From Mycoplasma sp. CAG:472 (lineage in GTDB: Bacteria > Bacillota_I > Bacilli_A > RF39 > UBA660), in the NCBI GenBank assembly GCA_000437315.1, contig FR899392.1, forward strand, positions 1 through 27,574: 27,574 bases of DNA, written 5' to 3'. Under the pieces are notes generated by a model that saw only the letters and a list, made by a program, of their open reading frames with translations, was not told the origin of the DNA and searched no databases. The position numbers and the translations under genes are program-made. Positions 6,423 to 13,632 of this stretch are shown piece after piece (positions within the stretch are counted from its first letter, which is position 1; each line of letters begins with the position of its first letter).

Positions 6423-7053
6423 TTATAGTTTATATTTATGTACTAATAGTGAAATGAATGTTGATTACCCACTTGAATATTGTGTAGAACAATCAATTTT
6501 AGGTGGCGTTACAATAGTTCAAATTAGAGAAAAAGAAAAAAATTATGACGAGTTTTTTCAAATTGCAAGTAGAATAAAAAAAGTAACAGATAAATATAAT
6601 ATTCCATTAATTATAAACGATAATCTTGATGTTGCAAAAAATATCAAAGCAGATGGAATACATATTGGTCAAAATGATATATCTTGTTTGGAAGCAAGAA
6701 AAATTTTAGGACCCGAAAAAATAATAGGTGTAACTGTAACAAATCTTAAAGAAGCAAAAAAGGCAATTGAAGATGGTGCATCATATTTGGGAGTTGGTGC
6801 TATATATAAATCTACAACTAAAAAGGATGCATTGGTAGTAAGTGTTGATAAGTTAAGAAAAATAGTAGATTATTCTTCAATACCTGTTATAGTAATTGGG
6901 GGTATTAACAAAAATACGATTCCTATGTTAGAGGGTATTAAAATAGATGGTTATGCTATGATTAGACCAATATTAGCTCAAAAAAATATTATTAGTTCTA
7001 CTAAAAAATTAAAAAGATTAATATATAATAATAAAAAATCATTACATGTTTAA
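6415..7053 (+). CDS. thiE: ThiE/TenI-family protein (thiamine-phosphate synthase-like)
   Basis: ThiE joins hydroxymethylpyrimidine pyrophosphate to thiazole phosphate to make thiamine phosphate; its paralogue TenI aromatises the thiazole. This 212-residue TIM barrel shows VQIREKE (~39-45), LIINDNLDVA, ADGIHIGQND, IGVTVTN, YLGVGAIYKSTTKKDA and VIVIGGIN, all close to clostridial ThiE. The usual late phosphate-binding AVVSAI segment reads AMIRPI, replacing the conserved Ser with Arg. No other thiamine genes are near. The start overlaps the previous stop (ATGATTGA), so translation is coupled to the YcaO locus. It may be an ordinary ThiE riding at the operon end, or a repurposed barrel acting on the thiazoline product. 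The second is speculation. Confidence 0.85.
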   Translation: MIDYSLYLCTNSEMNVDYPLEYCVEQSILGGVTIVQIREKEKNYDEFFQIASRIKKVTDKYNIPLIINDNLDVAKNIKADGIHIGQNDISCLEARKILGPEKIIGVTVTNLKEAKKAIEDGASYLGVGAIYKSTTKKDALVVSVDKLRKIVDYSSIPVIVIGGINKNTIPMLEGIKIDGYAMIRPILAQKNIISSTKKLKRLIYNNKKSLHV

Positions 7054-7070
7054 AACTTAATGATTTTTTT
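7033..7070 (+). terminator. Intrinsic terminator after thiE
   Basis: AAAAAATCATTA (7033-7044) pairs perfectly with TAATGATTTTTT (7058-7069) around a 13-base loop, followed by T-rich sequence. It marks the end of the YcaO operon. Confidence 0.8.
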
Positions 7071-7298
7071 ATTTTATCAACAAAATAACTTAATTTTTTT
7101 CTAATTTTTAAATATAAACTATTGGTATTAATATTGTCCTTAATTTATATTGAGTATAAGCAATACAGAAAATATTAAAATTTTTGCAATGCTTTTTTGT
7201 GTTAGACCATTTTTTTTAATAAATGCAGCAAAAGAAACCATAACTAACTAAGATATAAGAATTAAAAAATAAATCTAGTTTTTTTAATAATTATTTTG

Positions 7299-7304
7299 TA
7301 TAAT
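7299..7304 (+). promoter_or_regulatory. -10 box of the phosphoketolase promoter
   Basis: TATAAT at 7299-7304 lies 26 bases before the chosen ATG. No clear -35 box is visible; the upstream sequence is a T run. The rest of the 7071-7298 gap holds no feature I can support. Confidence 0.4.
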
Positions 7305-7330
7305 TATATATAGTAAAGGGATTGATAAAT

Positions 7331-9652
7331 ATGTTAAAAAAATATGAAATAGAAAGTTTACAAAAATATTTTGATGCCGCTAACTATATATCTGCATGTC
7401 AATTATATCTTCTTGATAATCCACTTTTGAAAAGAAAATTAGAAATGAGTGATATTAAAAAGAAGTTAGTTGGTCACTGGGGAACTGTACCCTCTCAAAA
7501 TTTTATTTATACTAATTTAAATTATATAATTAAAAAACATAATTTAGATATGATTTATATTTCAGGACCGGGTCATGGTGGAAATGCTATGGTAGCAAAT
7601 ACCTATATCGAAGGAACTTATAGTAAGGTTTATCCTAATATAACCGAGGATGAAGAGGGTTTAAAAAAATTATTCAAACAGTTTTCTTTTCCTGGGGGAA
7701 TTCCTTCACATGCTGCTCCAGAGACACCAGGTTCAATTAATGAAGGAGGAGAACTAGGCTATAGTGTTGCTCATGCTTATGGTGCTATTTTAGATAATCC
7801 TAATCTTATTGCATCTTGTGTTATTGGCGATGGTGAAATGGAAACTGGACCACTTGCTACAAGTCTTCATTTAAATAAATTTATAAATCCAGAAAAAGAT
7901 GGTTTTGTTTTACCAATATTAAATTTAAATGGTTATAAAATAGCAAATCCTTCAATTTTTGCAAGAATAAGTGAGGAAGAACTTAAAAATTTAATATATG
8001 GTTATGGCTATGAACCTATAATAGTTGATGCTAATTTATTTAATCCATTTGATTCAATGCAAAAAGCTTTAGAATATAGTATAAAAAGATTTCAAAAAAT
8101 TAAAAGTGAATATTTAAAAGGTAAATACAAAAGATTTTATTATCCATTTATTATATTAAAATCACCAAAAGGTTGGACAGGACCTAAAGTAGTGGATAAT
8201 AAACAAATCGAAGGAACATTTAGAGCTCATCAAGTTCCTCTTACTATAGATAATGATGAAGATTTAAATCTACTTTATGAATGGCTAAAAAGTTATCATC
8301 CAGAAAATTTATTTGATGCTAAAGGTAAACTAAAAAAAGATGTAAAATGGATTTTACCTGTTGATAGTAAAAAAATGGGAGCTAGTCCATATGCAAACGG
8401 TGGTTTAAAACCTAAAAAGTTAATATTACCAAATTTTATAGATTATGAAGTTAAATGTAATCATGGTGATGTAAAAACTCAAGATATGATGGAACTTAGT
8501 AAATACTTAAGAGATGTTATTAAAAATAATCAAAATAACTTTAGATTATTTGCTCCAGATGAAACTCTATCTAATAGACTTAATCATGTATTCGACGAAA
8601 CAAATAGACAATTCGAAGGAAATATTTATTCATATGATGAATATTTAAATAATGAGGGTAGAGTGATTGATTCATTTTTATCAGAACATGTTTGCGAAGG
8701 ATTACTCGAAGGCTATATTTTAACCGGTAGACATGGAATATTCGACTCTTATGAAGCCTTTGTTAGAATTATTGATTCAATGGCTTCACAACACGCGAAA
8801 TGGCTTAAAATGTGTAATCAAATTTCTTGGCGTAAAGATATACCATCATTAAATTATATTTTAACAAGCCATATTTGGCAGCAAGATCATAATGGTTATA
8901 CTCATCAAGACCCAGGTTTTTTAAATCATATGGTTACAAAGAAAAGTGAGATAGTAAGAATTTATCTTCCTATTGATGCAAATACTTTAATTTCTACAGT
9001 AGACCACTGTCTAAATACAGAAAATTATATAAATGTAGTCGTGGCCTCAAAACATCCATCATTTCAATGGCTTTCAATGAAAGAGGCAATTAATCATTGT
9101 ACAAAAGGTATTGATACATTTAAATGGTGTTCAAATGATGAAGGAAATCCTGATGTAGTATTAGCTTCATGTGGAGATACACCAAATATCGAAGTTATTG
9201 CAGCCTCTACTATACTTAGAGAAAAACTTCCTAAACTTAAAGTTAGAGTAGTAAATGTTATTGATTTAATGCGACTTGTATCTAATGATAAACATCCTCA
9301 TGGTCTTACAAATAGTGAATACAATAAATTATTTACTAAAGATAAACCAATTATATTTGCATTTCATGGTTATCCAAATCTTATTCATGAACTTACATAT
9401 AACAGAGATAATCAAAATATGCATGTATTTGGTTATATGGAAGAGGGTACTATTACAACTCCATTTGATATGAGAGTTCAAAATAAGATAGATAGATTTA
9501 ATCTTGTTATAAGTACTTTAAAATATGTTAAAATTAAAGGCAAAGAGGAAGTTATAAAATACTGTGAAGATATGCTTAAAAAACATAGTACTTATATTAA
9601 AAAATATGGTATCGATTTAAAAGAAGTTAGAGATTGGACTTTTAAAAAATAA
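7331..9652 (+). CDS. xfp: Phosphoketolase (xylulose 5-phosphate/fructose 6-phosphate)
   Basis: This thiamine-diphosphate enzyme splits xylulose 5-phosphate (and often fructose 6-phosphate) with phosphate to give acetyl phosphate plus a triose or tetrose phosphate. It is the key step of heterolactic and bifid-type sugar breakdown. The 773-residue product is close to the usual ~790-820. Landmarks are GHWGTVPSQNFIY, ISGPGHGGNA, FSFPGGIPSHAAPETPGSIN with EGGELGY, the cofactor motif GDGEMETG with LNLNGYKIANP, and SHIWQQDHNGYTHQDPGF in the second half. A TTG at 7322 also opens the frame, but the ATG at 7331 sits 10 bases after AAAGGG, while the TTG is almost on top of it. The gene is flanked by terminators and so is monocistronic. 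It implies energy gain by acetyl phosphate and acetate kinase. Confidence 0.95.
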   Translation: MLKKYEIESLQKYFDAANYISACQLYLLDNPLLKRKLEMSDIKKKLVGHWGTVPSQNFIYTNLNYIIKKHNLDMIYISGPGHGGNAMVANTYIEGTYSKVYPNITEDEEGLKKLFKQFSFPGGIPSHAAPETPGSINEGGELGYSVAHAYGAILDNPNLIASCVIGDGEMETGPLATSLHLNKFINPEKDGFVLPILNLNGYKIANPSIFARISEEELKNLIYGYGYEPIIVDANLFNPFDSMQKALEYSIKRFQKIKSEYLKGKYKRFYYPFIILKSPKGWTGPKVVDNKQIEGTFRAHQVPLTIDNDEDLNLLYEWLKSYHPENLFDAKGKLKKDVKWILPVDSKKMGASPYANGGLKPKKLILPNFIDYEVKCNHGDVKTQDMMELSKYLRDVIKNNQNNFRLFAPDETLSNRLNHVFDETNRQFEGNIYSYDEYLNNEGRVIDSFLSEHVCEGLLEGYILTGRHGIFDSYEAFVRIIDSMASQHAKWLKMCNQISWRKDIPSLNYILTSHIWQQDHNGYTHQDPGFLNHMVTKKSEIVRIYLPIDANTLISTVDHCLNTENYINVVVASKHPSFQWLSMKEAINHCTKGIDTFKWCSNDEGNPDVVLASCGDTPNIEVIAASTILREKLPKLKVRVVNVIDLMRLVSNDKHPHGLTNSEYNKLFTKDKPIIFAFHGYPNLIHELTYNRDNQNMHVFGYMEEGTITTPFDMRVQNKIDRFNLVISTLKYVKIKGKEEVIKYCEDMLKKHSTYIKKYGIDLKEVRDWTFKK

Positions 9653-9660
9653 TTTATATT

Positions 9661-9683
9661 AGAGTGAATTTTCACTCTTTTTT
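9661..9683 (+). terminator. Intrinsic terminator after phosphoketolase
   Basis: AGAGTGAA (9661-9668) and TTCACTCT (9671-9678) form a perfect 8-pair stem with a 2-base central gap, followed by five more T residues. Confidence 0.85.
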
Positions 9684-9718
9684 AATGTTTTATTTTACAA
9701 AATAAAATGTAAAGTTAC

Positions 9719-9747
9719 TTGAAAAAGTTTATAAAATATTTTATACT
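9719..9747 (+). promoter_or_regulatory. Sigma-A promoter of the tandem phosphoesterase gene
   Basis: TTGAAA (9719-9724), a 17-base spacer and TATACT (9742-9747) form a strong promoter. Transcription would start near 9754, giving a leader of about 60 bases. Confidence 0.7.
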
Positions 9748-9770
9748 TAAGATGATAGGAGAATAAGAAA

Positions 9771-9802
9771 GGGCAGTAAATGATTTTATATGCTCTTTTT
9801 TT
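9771..9802 (+). promoter_or_regulatory. Leader hairpin with T run (attenuator-like)
   Basis: GGGCA (9771-9775) pairs with TGCTC (9791-9795, one G-T), and TAAA (9777-9780) pairs with TTTA (9785-9788) across a small internal loop. Seven T residues follow (9796-9802). This looks like an intrinsic terminator lying between a strong promoter and the gene start, and it would give a short prematurely ended RNA of about 50 bases. The stem is modest, so efficiency is uncertain. Confidence 0.45.
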
Positions 9803-9845
9803 AAGAAAGAATTATGGAAGAAAAGAAAATCGATTTATTAAGTGA
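9780..9845 (+). CDS. Overlapping upstream ORF (21 aa), possible leader peptide
   Basis: An ATG at 9780 follows AAAGGG (9768-9773) at ideal spacing. The 21-residue ORF begins MILYALFLRKNYGR and ends at a TGA (9843-9845) inside the start of the phosphoesterase gene, in another frame. That gene itself has only a weak ribosome site (AAGAAAG). The ORF also covers the leader hairpin. It may couple translation to the main gene or control termination. The ribosome site and the overlap are the only support. Confidence 0.35.
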   Translation: MILYALFLRKNYGRKENRFIK

Positions 9846-11850
9846 AATCAAAAAAGATATTGTCAAAGAAAAGTCAGTATCATCTCTTGCAAAAAAGTAT
9901 GACATAAGTGAATATGAAGTTTTAGGACTTGTTAAAAAATTAAAGGATGAAGGGATTAATGTAACTTATAGTGAAAAGAATAAAGATGCCTATATAATTA
10001 TTAATGATCACCCAGATTTTACTAAAGAAAATGATTATTATATTACTGAGGATGTTGATTCAAATACAAAGATAGCCTTTATTTCTGATACTAGATTTGG
10101 TTCTAAAAATGAACAAATTGCAATTTTAAATGATATGTATAAAAATTTTGCAATTGCAGGTGTAAAATATGTATTTGTTTTAGGAAACCTACTCGAAGGA
10201 CCTTATAAGGGGGAAAATAATCTTGAATATGGTAAAAGTTTAATTACTAATGATGCATATGGACAAGCAGATCATTTAATTGAATACTTCCCAAAAGTCG
10301 AAGGTATTAAGACTTTATTTATTACCGGTAAAAATGATCATAAATTTTCTAGAGAATTAAATGTTGGTGAATATATTGCAAGAGAAAGGGAAGATATGAT
10401 TTATTTAGGACCAAAAGCTTGTACTGTTCATTTTAATGAAGTAACTTTTAAATTAGAACAATTAAAAGCTGGTGATGCTTATACAGTTGCTTATCCACCC
10501 CAAACATATTCAAGAAGTATGTCAAGTTATGAAGACTATGATGCAATATTTTTAAGTGGAACTAGGTCTTCTCAACATTTTCCTGCGATAAGAGATACGC
10601 AAATATTTTCAGTTCCTTCAGTAGTGGAAAGAACACCTCTTATGAAAGCAAATAGACAACAAAATACAATTGGTGCAACAATAGTGGATGTAAGTTATAC
10701 AAAAACTGGTAAATTAAAAAGATTACTTCCTGAAGTTATGCCATATTATAAACCTAGTAAAGATAATTATTTAACCACTAAAAAATTAAATGTATCTAAA
10801 AATGAACTTGGTGAATTTGAAAATACCAAAGAAGTAATTCAAAATAAACATGCATATTTTGATTCAATTGATAAGATTTATAGACTTTTAAAAAAAGAAC
10901 AATCTTTTGAGGAACTAAGAAGTAAACTTGATATATCTACAGATGCTTTATATGGAATGATTACTATATTAAATGAATATGGAAGACCAGTGGATGTAGT
11001 TGATATAAATGGTACTTTAGTTGTTCGTAAAACATTTCAAAAAAGAAAAGATAATATAATAAAACCTCCGAAAGAGGAACTTAATAAAAAAGAGATTTTA
11101 GTCGTATCTGATACTCATTATGGAAGTATTTGGTGTCAACCTTCAATGGTAAATACCGCTTGTTATGAAGCATATAATCGTGGTATTACTGACTTTTATC
11201 ATATTGGTGATATATCAGATGGTGATTATTCTAGAATTAGACCTAACCATATTCACGAAGTATTTTTATATGGTGCAACTGGACAAATAAATTATGTAAT
11301 TGAAAATTTACCTAAATATCCTGGAGTAAAATGGCATGCAATTCAAGGTAGTCATGATCAAACTCATCAATTTAATTATGGTGTAGTTTTAGCTGATGAA
11401 GTTGCTAAAAAAAGACCTGATTTTGAATATTTAGGTCAAGATAGAGCCTTTGTATACTTTGACAATTGTAAGGTAGAATTATTTCATCCGGGAGGAGGAA
11501 CATCAAGAATACTTTCCACTAAACCACAAAATGGTATAGATCAAATGGCTTCAGGTACTAAACCAAAACTCTCTATAAGAGGTCATTATCATAAAATTTA
11601 TTATATGTTATATCGTAATATTCATATGCTTTTAGCACCATGTAATGTAGATCAATCATCCTTTATGATGAAAAATGAGCTACCTAATTTAATGGGAGAT
11701 TACTTTTTAACTATTTATTATGATGATAATGGAGATATAGAGTATTTAGATGTAGAACCAATGATTTTTGAACAAAGTGATGTACGTAAAAATGATTTTG
11801 AAAATCCTAGAAAATGTATCAAAAATAAAATACTTACGAAGAAGAATTAA
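9814..11850 (+). CDS. Tandem winged-helix/metallophosphoesterase protein (678 aa)
   Basis: The protein looks like an internal duplication of a winged-helix (HTH) plus calcineurin-like metallophosphoesterase unit. HTH-1 (~15-55, SVSSLAKKYDISEYEV) is followed by a degenerate phosphoesterase (~85-320). In that domain the usual DxH is DTR (92-94), GNHD is GKND (172-175) and the GHxH motif is lost. HTH-2 (~360-410, SFEELRSKLDISTDAL) is followed by an intact phosphoesterase (~427-640). The intact copy has DTH (433-435), GD (465-466), GSHD (512-515) and GHYH (590-593). The protein probably binds a nucleic acid through the winged helices and hydrolyses a phosphodiester with the second catalytic domain, the first being structural or regulatory. 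The substrate is unknown. No signal peptide is seen. The leader carries a hairpin and an overlapping small ORF. It is monocistronic, with its own terminator. Confidence 0.8.
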   Translation: MEEKKIDLLSEIKKDIVKEKSVSSLAKKYDISEYEVLGLVKKLKDEGINVTYSEKNKDAYIIINDHPDFTKENDYYITEDVDSNTKIAFISDTRFGSKNEQIAILNDMYKNFAIAGVKYVFVLGNLLEGPYKGENNLEYGKSLITNDAYGQADHLIEYFPKVEGIKTLFITGKNDHKFSRELNVGEYIAREREDMIYLGPKACTVHFNEVTFKLEQLKAGDAYTVAYPPQTYSRSMSSYEDYDAIFLSGTRSSQHFPAIRDTQIFSVPSVVERTPLMKANRQQNTIGATIVDVSYTKTGKLKRLLPEVMPYYKPSKDNYLTTKKLNVSKNELGEFENTKEVIQNKHAYFDSIDKIYRLLKKEQSFEELRSKLDISTDALYGMITILNEYGRPVDVVDINGTLVVRKTFQKRKDNIIKPPKEELNKKEILVVSDTHYGSIWCQPSMVNTACYEAYNRGITDFYHIGDISDGDYSRIRPNHIHEVFLYGATGQINYVIENLPKYPGVKWHAIQGSHDQTHQFNYGVVLADEVAKKRPDFEYLGQDRAFVYFDNCKVELFHPGGGTSRILSTKPQNGIDQMASGTKPKLSIRGHYHKIYYMLYRNIHMLLAPCNVDQSSFMMKNELPNLMGDYFLTIYYDDNGDIEYLDVEPMIFEQSDVRKNDFENPRKCIKNKILTKKN

Positions 11851-11870
11851 AAACTTCTTCTTTTTATTTT
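11838..11870 (+). terminator. Intrinsic terminator after the tandem phosphoesterase gene
   Basis: GAAGAAG (11838-11844) pairs with CTTCTTC (11854-11860), followed by TTTTTATTTT. The left arm overlaps the end of the coding region. Confidence 0.8.
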
Positions 11871-11938
11871 TTATAGATTTTTTTAAAAATTTTAGTTATA
11901 ATGAAGTTGATAATAAGTTAATAGAAGTGAGGCAAAAT

Positions 11939-12169
11939 ATGAACCTTGATGATATGTTTTATTATGATGCCGAAGAACTTAGAAAGCAAGTGGATGATAG
12001 GCTAAGAAAAGAACGTGATTATGAAATTGAAAAAGAAGAAACTCAAAAAGTAACTATTGAAGTTACAAATGTTATAGCTCATAAAATGATAAAAGATGGT
12101 CTATCAAAACAGCAAGTAATTAATTATTCACAAATTTCTGATGAAAAATATGAAACTTTAAAAAAATAG
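11939..12169 (+). CDS. Small charged protein (76 aa), unknown
   Basis: I place the start at the ATG at 11939, 6 bases after AAGTGAGG; the open frame further upstream is the shadow of the preceding gene and its terminator. A TATAAT at 11897-11902 could be its -10 box, with no clear -35. The 76-residue product begins MNLDDMFYYDAEELRK and has a charged, probably coiled-coil middle rich in Glu, Lys and Arg. The last part (AHKMIKDGLSKQQVINYSQI, then an acidic and basic tail ending in KK) resembles the short helical C-terminal repeat of Rpn/PD-(D/E)XK transposase-like proteins, but no nuclease domain is present. It may be a small protein in its own right or the conserved tail of one. Confidence 0.6.
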   Translation: MNLDDMFYYDAEELRKQVDDRLRKERDYEIEKEETQKVTIEVTNVIAHKMIKDGLSKQQVINYSQISDEKYETLKK

Positions 12170-12200
12170 TCTTTGATAAATAATTATCATTGACTTTTTT
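12168..12200 (+). terminator. Intrinsic terminator after the 76-aa gene
   Basis: AGTC and TTGATAA on the left (12168-12179) pair with TTATCA and TGACT on the right (12184-12195) across a 2-base internal mismatch and a short loop. A T run follows to 12200. The stem starts in the stop codon. Confidence 0.75.
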
Positions 12201-12245
12201 ATGTAAAGTAGAATATTTAATCTTTTTAAAATAATTATTTTGGTG

Positions 12246-12251
12246 TATAAT
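12246..12251 (+). promoter_or_regulatory. -10 box before the Lys-rich membrane protein gene
   Basis: TATAAT at 12246-12251 lies 25 bases before the ATG at 12277. The -35 region is a weak TTTTTA around 12223. Confidence 0.4.
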
Positions 12252-12276
12252 ATACCTAGAGAAAAAGGAGTTTATT

Positions 12277-13128
12277 ATGAAAGATAATGAAAAAGAAAAT
12301 AAAACTAATGTAAAGAAAACAAGTACTGTAAAAAAGGAGACTACTAAAAAAACTGTAGCTAAAAAAAGTAGTAGTAATGTAAAGAAAAATAGTGCAAAAG
12401 CAAGTGAAACAAAACCAAAATCAGTAAAAAAAGAAACTGTTAAGAAAAATGTTACACCTAAGAAAACCACTACAAAAGTTGAACCTAAAAAAGAAAATAC
12501 TTTAAAAGAGGAAACTTCAGCTCAACCAGTAAAAGAAAATATTGAAAAGGTAGCAAATGAAACTGCTGGTGTAGTGGAAAGCATTGGTAAAACTATTGAT
12601 GATGGTTTAAATAAATTAGATGAAAAAATAAGTTCAATGGATAAAGTAAATTTAAATGTTGAAGTTCCAAAAGATAAAAATATTATTAATAATGTTATAG
12701 CTTTATTTGTAACGTTTATAATGTTTAATGTAAAATGGATTAAATATAAAATAGAATTTTTTGGTTATGAATCAAGCACATCAATTACAGTGCTTCATTC
12801 TGATATGTTTGATTTATCATTTATGTTTGGACTTGCTAAAATATGTGCTATATTTGCAATTTTATTATTTTTTGTAAATATTGTTAATACATTTATTAAG
12901 TTAGATGAACATATACCTAGTTTAAAAAAATATAATTTAGATAAATATCTACCTCTTAGTTATTATGGACTTTATTTAGTAAGTTTATTTCTAACATTAA
13001 TTGGTGTATTATTTACTAAATATTCATACTTTACATTAGGATATATAATTACTGTTATAATTTATATTATTGCAATGTATGTAACATTCAAAGAGGATTT
13101 GAATAAAAATGAAAAAAATATTAAATGA
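12277..13128 (+). CDS. Membrane protein with a long Lys/Thr/Ser-rich N-terminal tail
   Basis: The 283-residue product has a low-complexity, strongly basic N-terminus (~10-80, repeats of VKK, TKK, KETVKK and similar). A short acidic helical linker (~85-125) follows, then four likely membrane segments at ~136-152, 184-206, 226-247 and 251-271. The basic tail resembles histone-H1-like or PPK-repeat nucleoid-binding tails and could bind DNA, rRNA or anionic membranes. The start follows AAAAAGGAG. The stop overlaps mscL by 20 bases, so the two are co-transcribed and translationally coupled. I do not recognise a family. The open frame on the opposite strand at 12120-12470 is an artefact of the Lys codons. 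Confidence 0.65.
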   Translation: MKDNEKENKTNVKKTSTVKKETTKKTVAKKSSSNVKKNSAKASETKPKSVKKETVKKNVTPKKTTTKVEPKKENTLKEETSAQPVKENIEKVANETAGVVESIGKTIDDGLNKLDEKISSMDKVNLNVEVPKDKNIINNVIALFVTFIMFNVKWIKYKIEFFGYESSTSITVLHSDMFDLSFMFGLAKICAIFAILLFFVNIVNTFIKLDEHIPSLKKYNLDKYLPLSYYGLYLVSLFLTLIGVLFTKYSYFTLGYIITVIIYIIAMYVTFKEDLNKNEKNIK

Positions 13129-13546
13129 GTTTAAAAAGTTTATTTCAAAAGGAAATGCCTTAGATCTAGCTGTTGGTGTAGTAGTAGGAGGAGCATTTTC
13201 TAAAATCGTTTCCTCACTTGTAAATGATGTTATTATGCCATTAATTGGTGTTATAATCGGAGGTATAGATTTTACTAATCTATCTTTAAAAGTTGGCGAG
13301 GCTACAGTAAATTATGGAATGTTTATTCAAAATATTATTGATTTTCTAATTATATCTTTTTGTATCTTTTTAGTGGTAAAAACTCTTAATACTTTAAATG
13401 ATATGACTAAGAAAAAACTTGCAAAAGAGGAAAAAGTAGAAAAGAAAGAAGAAGAAAAAGTATCCGAAGAAATCCTTTTATTAAGGGAAATTAATAATTC
13501 ATTAAAAAAACAAAATAAAAATGCTAAGAAAGTAAAAAATTCTTAG
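13109..13546 (+). CDS. mscL: Large-conductance mechanosensitive channel MscL
   Basis: MscL opens under membrane tension and releases solutes during hypo-osmotic shock. The 145-residue product is the usual length. It has the N-terminal amphipathic helix (MKKILNEFKKFISKGN) and TM1 with the hallmark NALDLAVGVVVGGAFSKIVS and NDVIMPLIG. A short periplasmic loop follows, then TM2 (~68-92, GMFIQNIIDFLIISFCIFLV). The tail is a charged coiled coil (KEEKVEKKEEEKV then LLLREINNSLKKQ), matching the cytoplasmic bundle. The start lies inside the end of the preceding membrane-protein gene. Confidence 0.95.
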   Translation: MKKILNEFKKFISKGNALDLAVGVVVGGAFSKIVSSLVNDVIMPLIGVIIGGIDFTNLSLKVGEATVNYGMFIQNIIDFLIISFCIFLVVKTLNTLNDMTKKKLAKEEKVEKKEEEKVSEEILLLREINNSLKKQNKNAKKVKNS

Positions 13547-13555
13547 TATTTTTTT
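13521..13555 (+). terminator. Intrinsic terminator after mscL
   Basis: ATGCTAAGAA (13521-13530) pairs with TTCTTAGTAT (13540-13549) over 10 pairs including one G-T, then a T run to 13555. It overlaps the last codons of mscL. Confidence 0.85.
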
Positions 13556-13579
13556 ATTATAATATTACTTTACATATAT

Positions 13580-13608
13580 TTGACATAAACACTCTTTTTT
13601 GTTATAAT
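13580..13608 (+). promoter_or_regulatory. Fully consensus sigma-A promoter
   Basis: TTGACA (13580-13585), exactly 17 bases, TATAAT (13603-13608). This is the only perfect TTGACA-17-TATAAT promoter in the window, and it drives the 1233-residue protein. The start site would fall near 13615, leaving a very short leader. Confidence 0.8.
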
Positions 13609-13632
13609 TGTTCATAGCAAATGGGGGTTAAA

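Noticed and set aside
7140..7241. 33-codon ORF on the minus strand in the gap before phosphoketolase, with a hydrophobic C-terminal half
   Set aside because: No ribosome site or promoter on that strand; could be a toxin-like peptide or a relic, but there is not enough support to call it.
9276..9473. 65-codon + strand frame inside the phosphoketolase gene
   Set aside because: Out-of-frame shadow of a well-supported gene with no ribosome site of its own.
12120..12470. 116-codon open frame on the minus strand opposite the Lys-rich gene
   Set aside because: It is the complement of Lys/Thr-rich codons (giving a Phe/Leu/Val-rich product), spans a terminator, and has no ribosome site.
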